Numbered from the stretch's first letter, positions 44,303 to 52,895 are shown. The stretch: 64,000 nt of DNA from Streptomyces sp. RB17 (GCF_009604455.1 NZ_WEGL01000002.1:1-64000), one strand, 5' to 3'. Notes: generated by a model not told the origin, from the sequence alone. A program made the numbers and translations.

Positions 44303-44974
44303 ATGACAGAAAACACCGGCGTCAACATGGGCGTACTCGGCAAGAAGTCCCCGCGGCGTTCGGGCGCGGAACGCGTCGTGAATGCACCGCTGCCCACCGT
44401 GTACGGGAAATTCCAGGCGATCGGCTACCAGGACCACGACCGCGGTGACGAACAAGTGGCCCTGGTGTACGGCGAGATCGGTACCGAGAACGTGCTGACC
44501 CGGCTGCACTCCGAATGCCTGACCGGGGACGCGTTCGGCTCCCGGCACTGCGAGTGCGGCGACCAACTGGCGTCCGCGCTGCGTGCCGTTGTGGCCGAAG
44601 GCAGCGGGATCGTCGTCTACTTGAGGGGCCACGAGGGCCGCGGCATCGGACTGCTCGCCAAGCTGCGTGCGATGGCCCTGCAGGCGGAGGGCCTGGACAC
44701 GGTGGAGGCGAACCTCGCGCTCGGGTTGCCGGTCGACGCCCGCGACTACCGCGTCGCGGCGGAGATCCTGCACGACCTCGGGGTGCGCTCGGTGCGCCTG
44801 ATGTCCAACAACCCGCGCAAGCGGGAGGCGCTGGTGCGGCACGGCATCCAGGTCGCCGAGCAGGTGCCGCTGCTGATCGAGCCGTGCGAGAGCAACATCA
44901 CGTATCTGCGCACCAAGCGGGAGCGGATGGACCACATCCTGCCGCATCTGGACGCCGTCGCCCACGGCTCCTGA
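44303..44974 (+). CDS. ribA: GTP cyclohydrolase II homolog, FAPy-forming type
   Basis: A 223-aa RibA-like protein without a DHBP synthase domain. The zinc site is SECLTGDAFGSRHCECG, and the active-site block is RGHEGRGIGL (canonical RQEGRGIGL, so Gly-His replaces Gln). The residue corresponding to the catalytic Tyr of E. coli RibA (RAYALQ) is Met124 here (RAMALQ). In S. coelicolor SCO6655 the equivalent Met makes the enzyme stop at the formylated pyrimidine FAPy, as reported by the Bandarian group. Thus this copy probably serves a dedicated pathway, not riboflavin. ATG 44303 has AGGA upstream; an in-frame ATG at codon 9 is possible. It shares a 38-bp divergent spacer with the creatininase gene. 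Confidence 0.9.
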   Translation: MTENTGVNMGVLGKKSPRRSGAERVVNAPLPTVYGKFQAIGYQDHDRGDEQVALVYGEIGTENVLTRLHSECLTGDAFGSRHCECGDQLASALRAVVAEGSGIVVYLRGHEGRGIGLLAKLRAMALQAEGLDTVEANLALGLPVDARDYRVAAEILHDLGVRSVRLMSNNPRKREALVRHGIQVAEQVPLLIEPCESNITYLRTKRERMDHILPHLDAVAHGS

Positions 44975-44992
44975 AGCCGGCCGTCCCGGCGT

Positions 44993-45017
44993 CCGCCGCC
45001 TCCCCCACGGGCGGCGG
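44993..45017. terminator. Short hairpin between convergent genes
   Basis: CCGCCGCC and GGCGGCGG form an 8-bp stem with a C-rich loop in the 55-bp gap between the convergent cyclohydrolase and beta-lactamase-like genes. Confidence 0.4.
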
Positions 45018-45029
45018 GCGCCGAGATGG

Positions 45030-46253
45030 TCAGCCCGTCAGCGCCTCGTGCACCAGCCGCCGCAGCTCCGGAAAGATCTTCAGCGTCTTGGGGCGGACCT
45101 GCGTCATGAACTGGACCGTCAGCTCATAGGCCGGATCGACCCAGAACGCGGTCGTGGCCACGCCGGTCCAGCCGTACGTGCCGAGGCTGGAGGGGGCCAG
45201 GGTGCGGGACGGGTCGGTCACCACCGACACGTTGAAGCCGAAGCCGAGCCCGTCGTTGCCGGGCTCCTGGTGGACGGGGGCGCCGAAGGAGCGCAGTGTC
45301 GCGTCGCCGGGCAGCTGGTTGTGGGTCATCAGGCCGACGGTGTCCGCGGACAGCAGCCGTACGCCGTCCAGTTCGCCGCCCCGGCGCAGCATCTCCATGA
45401 ACCGGTGGAAGTCGTACGCCGAGGAGACCAGGCCGCCGCTGCCGGACAGGAACCTCGGCCGGCCGCGCACCGGCAGCCCCGCCACCGGCGCGATCCCGCC
45501 CTCGTCCGTCTCCCCGTACAACTCGGCCAGTCGGTCCGCCTGTTCGGGCTGGATGTGGAAGCCGGTGTCGGTCATGCCGAGCGGACGCAGGATGCGTTCG
45601 GCGACGAACGTGTCCAGCGGCCGGCCGGACACCACCTCGACGACCCGGCCCAGCACGTTCGAAGCCACCGAGTAGTTCCACTGGGTGCCCGGGTCGAACT
45701 GCAACGGCATACGCGCGTACACCTCGACGGTCTCCGCCAGATCGGCGCCCGGCGGCACCGAGTACTCCAGGCCGGACGCCCGGTAGAGGGCGTCGACGGG
45801 GTGCTTGTGGTAGAAACCGAAGGTCAGGCCGGCGGTGTGGGTGAGCAGATGCCGGATCAGGATCGGGCCGGCGGCCGGGCGGGTGCGCAGATCCTGACCC
45901 GTACCGCCGTCGTACACACGGGGGTTGGCGAATACCGGCAGATGGCGTTCGAGCGGGTCGTCCAGGGACAGCCTGCCCTCCTCCACCAGCAGCAGTACGG
46001 CGACCGCGGTGACCGGCTTGGTCATGGAGTAGATCCGCCACAGCGTGTCCGTCTCGACCGGCAGTCCGGCCGCGACATCGCGCCGGCCGTACGCGGTGAG
46101 GTGGGCGACCCGGCCGCCGCGAGACAGTGCCACCAGAAAGCCGGGCAGCCGCCCCTCGTCGACGTGGTGCGCGACATGCCGGTCCAGGCGGTCCAGCGCC
46201 TTGACGTCCAGCCCCGCCTCGCCCGGGTCGACTTCCTGCCGCAGCCGTGCCAT
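45030..46253 (-). CDS. Class C beta-lactamase-like serine hydrolase
   Basis: A 407-aa protein of the beta-lactamase/EstB family. The nucleophile motif is SMTK (Ser76, Lys79), the second motif YSV in QWNYSVASN, and GYGW-like YGWTGVATT near the end replaces the KTG triad. No signal peptide is visible, so it is probably a cytoplasmic esterase or amidase and not a secreted drug-resistance enzyme. ATG 46253 follows GGAGGAGA closely. Substrate unknown. Confidence 0.85.
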   Translation of the reverse strand: MARLRQEVDPGEAGLDVKALDRLDRHVAHHVDEGRLPGFLVALSRGGRVAHLTAYGRRDVAAGLPVETDTLWRIYSMTKPVTAVAVLLLVEEGRLSLDDPLERHLPVFANPRVYDGGTGQDLRTRPAAGPILIRHLLTHTAGLTFGFYHKHPVDALYRASGLEYSVPPGADLAETVEVYARMPLQFDPGTQWNYSVASNVLGRVVEVVSGRPLDTFVAERILRPLGMTDTGFHIQPEQADRLAELYGETDEGGIAPVAGLPVRGRPRFLSGSGGLVSSAYDFHRFMEMLRRGGELDGVRLLSADTVGLMTHNQLPGDATLRSFGAPVHQEPGNDGLGFGFNVSVVTDPSRTLAPSSLGTYGWTGVATTAFWVDPAYELTVQFMTQVRPKTLKIFPELRRLVHEALTG

Positions 46254-46314
46254 CGCTCTCCTCCGGTCGCCCTGTACGCGATGCCCCCGGCTGCCCGCCG
46301 GACGCACCCGGTGT

Positions 46315-47946
46315 TCATCGTCGCCCAGGAACACCACCATGGACCCGTTCATCAGCGCTGTTTGTGATCGACGCGACGCCGTCGGCCCCGGGCAACCGAC
46401 GACTGCCGTCGGCCGCGGGCAACCGACGACCGCCGTCGGCCGCGGGCAACCGACGACTGCCGTCGGCCCCGGACAGTCCACGAGCGCCTCCGGGCCCGGC
46501 CGGTGAGTGATGGCCTCCGGGTCCGGCCGGTGCGTGACGGCCCCTGGATCCGGCCGGTGTGTGATCGCCTTCCCTCCCCGCCGGTGCGTGATCGCCACCG
46601 GTGCCGGCCGGCATGCCCTCGCCTCCGGTCCCGGGCCCGGGCCGTGCGCCGTTGCCGCCGCTGTCGGCCCTCGGCAGCGCACGGGCCAGGGGCACGCCGA
46701 GCGCCGCGAGGGCCGCCAGGGTGAGCAGGGCGGTCGCGGTCCCGGCGCCCATGAGCGCGGTCGCCGTCGCCACCCCCACGGCCGGGCCGACGTTCAGGGC
46801 CGTCTGCTGCAGCCCGCCCGCCACTCCGGCCACCGCCACCTCCGCCCGCCGTACGACCGCCTGGGTGGCGGCCACCATCACCGTCCCGAAGCCCGCGCCC
46901 AGCAGGGCGAACGCACAGCCGAGCGAGGGCGTGGAGCCGGCCCCGGACAGCGTGAGGACACCGAGCGCGAGAAGCGCAGCGGCCCCCGCCGTCGTACCGC
47001 GCGTCCCGAACCGGCGCAGCAGTGCCGGGCACAGCGCGGCGGACGTCACCATCAGCACCGCGAGCGGCAGACTGCGCAGGGCGCTGGCCAACGGGTCGAG
47101 GCCCAGGCGGCGTTGCAGCACGTAGGTGGCCACGAAGAGGCTGCCGAACAGGGCCGCGGACACGATCACCAGCACGCCGAGCGCCGCCCCGACCGCGCGC
47201 GAGCCGATGACCGCGGGCGGCAGCAGCGGGCTCGCCGTACGCCGCTCGTGCCGTACGAGGACGGCGGCGGCGACCGCGGCGACGGCGAGTCCCGTCACGG
47301 AGGCGGGCCGCGCGGTCAGCGAGTGCACCAGGCAGGAGAGCGCCGCCGCGAGCAGCACGGCACCCGGCACGTCCAGCGCAGTCCGGCAGCCCGCGGCGGG
47401 CCGCTGCGGCCGCAGCAGCGCCGGGAGGCCGAACACGAGCGCGGGCAGCACATTGACGAAGAACACCGCCCGCCAGCCCAGACCGGTCACCAGCACCCCG
47501 CCCGTCAGCGGCCCCGCTGCCGCCGCCAGCCCGATCGCGGCGGTCCTTGCGGCGAGGGGCTGCGCGAGCCGGTCCGGCGGGTACGCGGCCCGCAGCATGC
47601 CCAGGGTGGCCGGCTGCAACAGCGCTCCGCACACCCCCTGCACCGCCCGCAGCCCGATCACCCACCCCACGCCTGGCGCGCAACCGATCGCCGCCGACGC
47701 CGCCCCGAACCCCAGCATGCCGAGCGCGAACACCCGCTGCTGTCCGTACCGGTCACCGAGCCGCCCCGCGAACACCAGCAGACTGGCCACGGCGACGAGG
47801 TACGCGGTACTGGTCCACTGCACCTCGGCGAACGACGCCCCCAACTCCGCTTGCAGACGGGGCTGCGCGACCGTGAGGACCGTACCGTCCAGCGCGACGA
47901 CCACCGCGCCCGCCACACTGCTCGCGAGCGTCCACCGCCGGTTCAC
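46315..47946 (-). CDS. MFS drug-efflux transporter (DHA2 type) with repetitive tail
   Basis: A 543-aa transporter. Helices 1-14 occupy about residues 5-430 with the motif A segment GRLGDRYGQQR and motif C-like AAAGPLTGGVLV, the hallmark of proton-drug antiporters. The C-terminal about 110 residues consist of two families of tandem repeats: four decapeptides like GDHAPAG(P/R)xG and then four nonapeptides like DGSRRLPAA. GTG 47946 overlaps the stop of the TetR gene, so the two are translationally coupled and the pump is presumably induced by the TetR ligand. Confidence 0.85.
   Translation of the reverse strand: MNRRWTLASSVAGAVVVALDGTVLTVAQPRLQAELGASFAEVQWTSTAYLVAVASLLVFAGRLGDRYGQQRVFALGMLGFGAASAAIGCAPGVGWVIGLRAVQGVCGALLQPATLGMLRAAYPPDRLAQPLAARTAAIGLAAAAGPLTGGVLVTGLGWRAVFFVNVLPALVFGLPALLRPQRPAAGCRTALDVPGAVLLAAALSCLVHSLTARPASVTGLAVAAVAAAVLVRHERRTASPLLPPAVIGSRAVGAALGVLVIVSAALFGSLFVATYVLQRRLGLDPLASALRSLPLAVLMVTSAALCPALLRRFGTRGTTAGAAALLALGVLTLSGAGSTPSLGCAFALLGAGFGTVMVAATQAVVRRAEVAVAGVAGGLQQTALNVGPAVGVATATALMGAGTATALLTLAALAALGVPLARALPRADSGGNGARPGPGTGGEGMPAGTGGDHAPAGREGDHTPAGSRGRHAPAGPGGHHSPAGPGGARGLSGADGSRRLPAADGGRRLPAADGSRRLPGADGVASITNSADERVHGGVPGRR
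46378..46615 (-). repeat. 27-bp and 30-bp tandem repeats in the MFS tail
   Basis: On the + strand, about four copies of a 27-bp unit (GCCGTCGGCC(C/G)CGGGCAACC plus 7 nt) are followed by about four copies of a 30-bp unit containing CGGCCGGTG(A/C)GTGA. Both units are multiples of three and stay in frame with the efflux pump. Confidence 0.75.
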
Positions 47947-48524
47947 CGGGCGCCCTCCGGGCCCAGATGGGCCAGCAGCACCGCATCGAGCAGGGGCCCG
48001 AAGTCGTCGTCGCCGACGGCGAGTTGAAGGCTGCACCAGCGCCACAGCTGCGCGATCCCGTGCAGATTGGCCCACAAAGCGCCCGCGACCCGCCGGGCGT
48101 CGGCCCCGGGCCGGACCTCGCCGACGAGCCCCGCGAGCACACGGAACAACGGGAGACTCGTCTCCCGCAATCCGAGATGACCGCTCTCCAGCAGATCATG
48201 ACGGAACATCAGCTCGTACATGCCGGGGTTGGCGCTCGCGAACTCCAGGTACGTCCGCGCCAGCGCCGCCACCTGCGCGCGCGGGCCGGCTGAGCCGGGC
48301 GCGAGTGTCGCCCGCACCCGCTCGGCCAGGTCGGCGAAGCCCCGGCGCGCGATGGCCGACAGCAGCTCCACGTGGGTGGGGAAGTAGCGGCGCGGCGCCC
48401 CGTGTGAGACGCCGGCGCGCCGGGCGATCTCCCGCAGGGTCAGCGCCTGCAGCCCCTCGGCGGCCAGCAATTCCACGCCGGTGTCGACCAGACGGTCCCG
48501 CAACCCGATGTCGGACTCAGTCAT
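47943..48524 (-). CDS. TetR-family repressor of the efflux pump
   Basis: A 193-aa regulator. The helix-turn-helix is LTLREIARRAGVSHGAPRRY at about residues 28-47, the C-terminal part is helical (PGMYELMFRHDLL), with a WHG-like domain. It lies directly upstream of, and overlaps, the MFS gene. A pair of near-identical palindromic sites starts right at its start codon, indicating autorepression of the operon. ATG 48524 has no strong ribosome site, so a leaderless or weakly translated mRNA is possible. Confidence 0.9.
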   Translation of the reverse strand: MTESDIGLRDRLVDTGVELLAAEGLQALTLREIARRAGVSHGAPRRYFPTHVELLSAIARRGFADLAERVRATLAPGSAGPRAQVAALARTYLEFASANPGMYELMFRHDLLESGHLGLRETSLPLFRVLAGLVGEVRPGADARRVAGALWANLHGIAQLWRWCSLQLAVGDDDFGPLLDAVLLAHLGPEGAR

Positions 48525-48561
48525 GGACAGTGTCTACCAGGCGAGCGTAGACACTGTCTAC
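48525..48561. promoter_or_regulatory. Tandem TetR operators
   Basis: GTAGACACTGTCTAC (48,547-48,561) is a perfect palindrome around a central C. A second copy of its right half, ACAGTGTCTACC, lies at 48,527-48,538, 22 bp away. They cover the gap between the TetR start codon and the divergent PPOX gene. Confidence 0.75.
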
Positions 48562-48613
48562 CAAACAAGCCCGGTGCGGGAATGAGGGCCCGCTCCGGTG
48601 AGTTGACCGTGTC

Positions 48614-49063
48614 ATGAGCGAAGACTCCACCTCGGCCCCCACGCAGGACGCACTGCTCGACCTGCTCTCCGAAGGCAACGCCGGCGTCTTGGTCACCCTC
48701 AAGAGCGACGGCCGCCCCCAGCTGTCCAACGTCAACCACGCCTACTACCCCGGCGAGCGCGTCATCCGGATCTCCGTCACCGACGACCGCGCCAAGACCC
48801 GGAACCTGCGCCGTGACCACCGCGCCTCCTACCACGTCACCAGCGCCGACCGCTGGGCGTACACCGTCGCCGAGGGCACGGCCGAACTCTCCCCGGTCGC
48901 GCAGGACCCGCACGACGACGCCGTCGAGGAGCTGATCCGCCTGTACCGGGACGTCCAGGGCGAGCATCCGGACTGGGACGACTACCGGGCGGCGATGGTC
49001 CGCGACCGCCGCCTGGTGGTGCGCCTGCACGTCGACCGGGTCTACGGCATCCCGAAGCGCTGA
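48614..49063 (+). CDS. PPOX-class F420-dependent enzyme
   Basis: A 149-aa split beta-barrel protein of the Rv1155-like family: AGVLVTLKSDGRPQLSNV at the N-terminus, RAKTRNLRRDHRASYHV in the centre and RLVVRLHVDRVYGI at the end. Such proteins use deazaflavin F420 to reduce small molecules. It is divergent from the TetR/MFS pair and may share its operator, so it could modify the compound that the pump exports. ATG 48614 has no strong ribosome site. Confidence 0.85.
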   Translation: MSEDSTSAPTQDALLDLLSEGNAGVLVTLKSDGRPQLSNVNHAYYPGERVIRISVTDDRAKTRNLRRDHRASYHVTSADRWAYTVAEGTAELSPVAQDPHDDAVEELIRLYRDVQGEHPDWDDYRAAMVRDRRLVVRLHVDRVYGIPKR

Positions 49064-49110
49064 TCTGCCCCGGGTTCCCGGCTGCGGCGCTGACCGTCAC
49101 CGGCTCCGGG

Positions 49111-49989
49111 CTACGCCGCCCCGGCGGTCCGTGTCTCGATCGCTCGCAGTACGGCGACCATGTCCTCGTCGCCGTGCCCCTGGGCCACCGTCTCCTCGAA
49201 CAGGGTGTGGCACACGTCGAGGAGCGGTGAGGCCAGGTGTGCCTTGCGGGCCGCCTCGGCGATGAGCCGGTTGTTCTTCAGGACGTCCAGCGCGGCCGCC
49301 TGCACCGCGAAGTCCCGGTCGAACAGCTTCGGCGCCTTCACCCGGGAGACGCCGCTGGCCATGGGGCCCGCGTCGAGGACGTCCAGGAACAGCCGCCGGT
49401 CCAGGCCCTGCCGCTCGGCGAAGTGGAACGCCTCGGTCAGCCCGGTCACCTGGGTGATCAGGAAGAGGTTCACGGACAGCTTCATCAGCAGCGCGCCGGG
49501 CGCCGGACCGCACACGAACGTCTCCCGGCACATCGGCGCGAGCAGCGGCCGTACGGTGTCCACCGCGTCCGCCTCCCCGGCGAGCATCGCCACCAGCTGC
49601 CCCTCCTCCGCCGGCACCCGTGATCCCGACACGGGCGCCTCGACGTACCGGCCGCCGGCGGCGCGGACGTCGGTCTCCAGGGCGTGGGAGTACTCGGGGG
49701 AGGTGGTGCCCATGTGGACGACGATGCGGCCGGCGACCCGCGCCGCCAGAGCGGGTGTGCCCCGGCCGAGGACGGTGTCGACGGCGGCCTCGTCGGCGAG
49801 CATCAGCAGCACGACGTCCGCCCGTGCGAACACCTCGTCGGCGTCCGCGGCGACCGTGGCCCCGGCCGCGCGCAGAGGTGCGGCGCGTTCCGGGGTCCGG
49901 TTCCAGACCACCAGGGGAGTGCCGGCGGACACCAGGCGCTGTGCCATGGGCCGGCCCATCACTCCGAGACCGATGAAACCGACGTTCAC
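49111..49989 (-). CDS. NAD(P)-binding beta-hydroxyacid dehydrogenase
   Basis: A 292-aa enzyme of the 6-phosphogluconate dehydrogenase-like family. The Rossmann motif [17 protein letters not shown], a [10 protein letters not shown] substrate-binding loop, and the LMKLSVNLF segment with the catalytic Lys match 3-hydroxyisobutyrate and glyoxylate/succinic-semialdehyde reductases. Substrate not predicted. GTG 49989 precedes VNVGFIGL. It is divergent from a TetR gene, with two operators between, so it is the likely target of that regulator. Confidence 0.88.
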   Translation of the reverse strand: MNVGFIGLGVMGRPMAQRLVSAGTPLVVWNRTPERAAPLRAAGATVAADADEVFARADVVLLMLADEAAVDTVLGRGTPALAARVAGRIVVHMGTTSPEYSHALETDVRAAGGRYVEAPVSGSRVPAEEGQLVAMLAGEADAVDTVRPLLAPMCRETFVCGPAPGALLMKLSVNLFLITQVTGLTEAFHFAERQGLDRRLFLDVLDAGPMASGVSRVKAPKLFDRDFAVQAAALDVLKNNRLIAEAARKAHLASPLLDVCHTLFEETVAQGHGDEDMVAVLRAIETRTAGAA

Positions 49990-50017
49990 GGGGACCGTCC
50001 TTCGCTCCGGCAGCGGA

Positions 50018-50061
50018 CTATGACCGCTGTCATAGTAGCGGCCGTTATGACACCGGTCATA
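50018..50061. promoter_or_regulatory. Two TetR operators in the divergent promoter
   Basis: CTATGACCGCTGTCATAG (50,018-50,035) and TATGACACCGGTCATA (50,046-50,061) share half-sites TATGAC/GTCATA. They lie in the 103-bp gap between the dehydrogenase and TetR genes. Confidence 0.75.
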
Positions 50062-50092
50062 GAGTTGGGTGGCGAGGATCGGGAGGTCGGCG

Positions 50093-50689
50093 ATGAGCGA
50101 GGGGCGACACGGGCCGCGGGAGCGGATGGTCTTCAGCGCGGCCCAGCTCATCCGGCGTGACGGTGTGGCCGCGACCGGCATGCGGGAGGTCGCCGCGCAC
50201 GCCGGCGCACCGCGCGGCTCGCTCCAGCACTACTTCCCGGGCGGGAAAGAGCAGTTGGTCAGCGAGGCGGTCGGCTGGGCCGGACGCTATGCGGGCGGGC
50301 GGATCGCGCGCTTTCTCGCGGGGCTGGAGGAGCCGACGCCGAGCGGTCTGTTCGCGGCGATGGTCGCGCAGTGGACCGACGAGTACGCGGCGCACGGCTT
50401 CGCGTCGGGCTGCCCGGTCGCCGCCGCCACCGTCGAGTGCGCCGCGGCCGGCGGCTCGACCCGTGAGGCCGTGGCCGCCGCGTTCACGACGTGGCGGACT
50501 CCGCTCGCCGAGGCCCTGACCGGCATGGGAGTCCCGGCGAGGCGCGCCGCATCCCTGGCCACGCTGATGATCAGCACCCTGGAGGGCGCGATCCTGATGG
50601 CCCGCGCCGAACAGGACGCAGGACCCCTGACCACGGCGGTACGGGAACTGGGGCCCTTCCTCGACTCGGCGGTGGCCGCGGGCGGCTGA
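50093..50689 (+). CDS. TetR-family regulator (LmrA/YxaF-like)
   Basis: A 198-aa repressor with a helix-turn-helix at about residues 27-50 ([20 protein letters not shown]) and a C-terminal domain containing [13 protein letters not shown], the CPVA motif of the LmrA/YxaF group. ATG 50093 has GGGAGG 7 nt upstream. It probably controls the divergent dehydrogenase and itself through the palindromes in between. Confidence 0.9.
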   Translation: MSEGRHGPRERMVFSAAQLIRRDGVAATGMREVAAHAGAPRGSLQHYFPGGKEQLVSEAVGWAGRYAGGRIARFLAGLEEPTPSGLFAAMVAQWTDEYAAHGFASGCPVAAATVECAAAGGSTREAVAAAFTTWRTPLAEALTGMGVPARRAASLATLMISTLEGAILMARAEQDAGPLTTAVRELGPFLDSAVAAGG

Positions 50690-50870
50690 GCACGACCGGG
50701 GCGGGCGCAGGCGGAGGGCGGCACCGCCGTGGCGTGCCGCGCGCGGTCGGTGCGGTCGGGTGGTGGGTGCGGTGGAGGTGGCGTCGGTGGTGGGTACGGC
50801 GTTGCGGTGGACGCGGCGGGTCGAGCGGCCGGTGCTTGTCCCGGTCCGCGCGCCGCACTAGCCTCCGCGC

Positions 50871-51212
50871 GTGATCAATGGTGCACATGTGGTGCTCTAC
50901 AGCCGGGACGTGGAGGCCGACCGAGCCTTCCTGCGCGACACCCTCGGGTGGACGCACGTCGACGCGGGCCACGGATGGCTGATCTTCCAGGCGCCGCCCA
51001 CCGAGGTGGCCTGCCACCCCACCGAGGACGAGCCCGCGCACGAGCTGATGTTGATGTGCGACGACCTCGACGCGACGCAACGCCAACTCGCCGAGCGGGG
51101 AGTGGAGTTCACTCGTCCGGTGGAGGAGGCCCGCTGGGGGCGGGTGACCGCCCTGCGCCTGCCGGGCGGCGGCGAACTCGCCCTGTACGAGCCGCGTCAC
51201 CCGAAGCCGTAG
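50871..51212 (+). CDS. VOC-family protein (glyoxalase-like)
   Basis: A 113-aa vicinal-oxygen-chelate protein with the two beta-alpha-beta-beta-beta halves: GAHVVLYSRDVEADRAFLRD, then PAHELMLMCDDLDATQRQL and RLPGGGELALYEPRHP. Metal ligands would be the His in GAHVVLY and the Glu near LALYEP. Function unspecified. GTG 50871 starts it. The preceding 181 bp are GGT-rich and hold no other gene. Confidence 0.8.
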   Translation: MINGAHVVLYSRDVEADRAFLRDTLGWTHVDAGHGWLIFQAPPTEVACHPTEDEPAHELMLMCDDLDATQRQLAERGVEFTRPVEEARWGRVTALRLPGGGELALYEPRHPKP

Positions 51213-51317
51213 GCGGAATGCGGTAGCCGGTGTCGTGCGGACGGGCGGACCGCGCGGGCGTCTTCACCCGCGCGGCCGTGGTGTCTTCGGTACCGGCTCC
51301 GGATCTCGGCGCTCCTG

Positions 51318-51418
51318 GGCCCTGTCGTCAAACTCCAGCCGTCCGCCCGAAGGGCGGGCCCTGCGGCGAGAGTGCGTGCATGGCGTCGCAGGGCAGGAGG
51401 GAGTTTGACGACAGGGCC
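51318..51418. mobile_element. 101-bp MITE-like palindromic element
   Basis: A perfect 19-bp terminal inverted repeat, GGCCCTGTCGTCAAACTCC at the left and its complement at the right, flanks 63 bp without coding capacity. The size and ends look like a miniature inverted-repeat element. No clear target duplication is visible. The right end touches the stop codon of the MHS transporter gene. Confidence 0.55.
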
Positions 51419-52785
51419 TAGGCCGCCGTGACCCGTTCCACCGGCTCCGCCGGGCCGCCCGACCGTTCGCCGAGCAGTTCCGTCGGGACCTTGTGCGTCT
51501 CGCGGGCGGTGAGGGCGGCCAGGGTCGGCGGGACGCACAGGGCGGCCGTGAACAGGGCCACCGCCGACCAGTCGTCGCCGCCCGGGCCGGCGATCTCGGC
51601 GGCGAAGGTGACCGCGAACCCGGCGACCGCGAAGCCGATCTGCGTGCCGATGGCCATGCCGGACAGCCGCACCCGGGTCGCGAACATCTCGCCGTAGAAG
51701 GCGGGCCACACACCGTTCGCGGCGCTGTAGACGAGACCGAAGGCCACGATCCCGAGGACCAGGGTCAGCGGGCGCGAGCCCGTGGAGACCGCCCACAGAA
51801 AGCCGGCCATCGCGGCCGCGCTGCCCACCGCCCCGATCAGGAACACCGGCCGGCGCCCGATCCGGTCCGAGAGCGTGGCCCACAGCGGGATCGCGGCCAG
51901 CGCGGCGAGGTTCGCCAGCGCGCCCACCCACAGCATGAACGTACGGGACATGCCGACGGCGTCGCTGGTGGCGTAGGACAGCGCCCACACCGTGAAGATC
52001 GTGCTGACGGACGCGATGAGCGCGCCCGCGATCACCCGGAGCACGTCCGCCCAGTGCTCGCGCAGCAGCACCGCGAGCGGCAGCCGGACCACGCCCTCGG
52101 TCGCCACCTGCCGGGCGAAGGCCGGGGTCTCGCGCACCCGGCGCCGGATGACGTAACCGGTCACGGCGACCACCACGCTCAGCCAGAACGGCACCCGCCA
52201 GCCCCACGACAGCAGCTGGTCCTCGGGAAGCTGGGAGACGGGGATGAAGACCAGCGTGGCGATGAGCTGGCCGCCCTGAGTGCCACTGAGCGTGAAGCTG
52301 GTGAAGAACCCGCGCCGGTCGGGCGGGGCGTGCTCCAGGCTCATCGAACTCGCGCTCGCTTGTTCGCCGGCCGCGGATATGCCCTGCAGCACGCGGCAGA
52401 GCACGAGCAGTACGGGGGCGAGCGTGCCCGCCTGGGCGCGGGTGGGCAGACAGCCGATCAGGAACGTCGAAAGGCCCATGAGGACCAGCGTGAAGACCAT
52501 GATCTTCTTGCGGCCGAGCCGGTCGCCGACGTGCCCGAGGACCAGGGCGCCGAGCGGCCGCGCGGCGTAGGCGACGCCGAAGGTGGCGAGCGACAGCAGG
52601 GTCGCCGTCGCCGGGTCGGAGGAGTCGAAGAAGACCTTCGGGAAGATCAGTGCGGCGGCGCTGCCGTAGACGAAGAAGTCGTAGTACTCCAGGGCACTGC
52701 CGATCCAGGCGGCCGTCGCCGCCTTCCAGGGCTGGCCGGGAGGGGCGTCGGCGGCGGGCGCGGGGGCAGGGGTGGGGACGGACAC
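51418..52785 (-). CDS. MHS-family MFS transporter, probable shikimate/quinate importer
   Basis: A 455-aa transporter with 12 membrane segments, beginning with WIGSALEYYDFFVYG, which is diagnostic of the metabolite:H+ symporter family (ShiA, PcaK-like, ProP). Motif A is GHVGDRLGRKK. The DHGR-type second signature appears as SDRIGRRPVF. It lies beside a TetR and quinate/shikimate catabolic genes, whose operator also precedes it, so shikimate or quinate uptake is the likely role. GTG 52785 has GAAGGAG 7 nt upstream. The stop codon is at the edge of a MITE-like palindrome. Confidence 0.88.
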   Translation of the reverse strand: MSVPTPAPAPAADAPPGQPWKAATAAWIGSALEYYDFFVYGSAAALIFPKVFFDSSDPATATLLSLATFGVAYAARPLGALVLGHVGDRLGRKKIMVFTLVLMGLSTFLIGCLPTRAQAGTLAPVLLVLCRVLQGISAAGEQASASSMSLEHAPPDRRGFFTSFTLSGTQGGQLIATLVFIPVSQLPEDQLLSWGWRVPFWLSVVVAVTGYVIRRRVRETPAFARQVATEGVVRLPLAVLLREHWADVLRVIAGALIASVSTIFTVWALSYATSDAVGMSRTFMLWVGALANLAALAAIPLWATLSDRIGRRPVFLIGAVGSAAAMAGFLWAVSTGSRPLTLVLGIVAFGLVYSAANGVWPAFYGEMFATRVRLSGMAIGTQIGFAVAGFAVTFAAEIAGPGGDDWSAVALFTAALCVPPTLAALTARETHKVPTELLGERSGGPAEPVERVTAA

Positions 52786-52871
52786 GGCGAGCTCCTTCGG
52801 GGGTCTCCACCCTACGGAAGGGCGGAGTGAGCGACGAGGGGAGGGAGCGGGCGAGGGCCGGATCTCGGCTG

Positions 52872-52895
52872 CTAATTAACCCACTGGATAGTTAG
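52872..52895. promoter_or_regulatory. Operator CTAA-N16-TTAG before the transporter
   Basis: CTAATTAACCCACTGG followed by ATAGTTAG has the same half-sites and the same 16-bp spacing as the site upstream of the shikimate dehydrogenase gene. It lies 87 bp upstream of the transporter start. Confidence 0.55.

Noticed and set aside
44303..44974. Housekeeping riboflavin RibA
   Set aside because: There is no ribB domain and no other rib gene nearby. The catalytic Tyr position is Met and the RQEGRG motif is changed to RGHEGRG, which points to a specialised enzyme.
45030..46253. Antibiotic-resistance beta-lactamase
   Set aside because: SxxK and YxN-like motifs are present, but there is no signal peptide and no KTG box, and the family mostly contains esterases.
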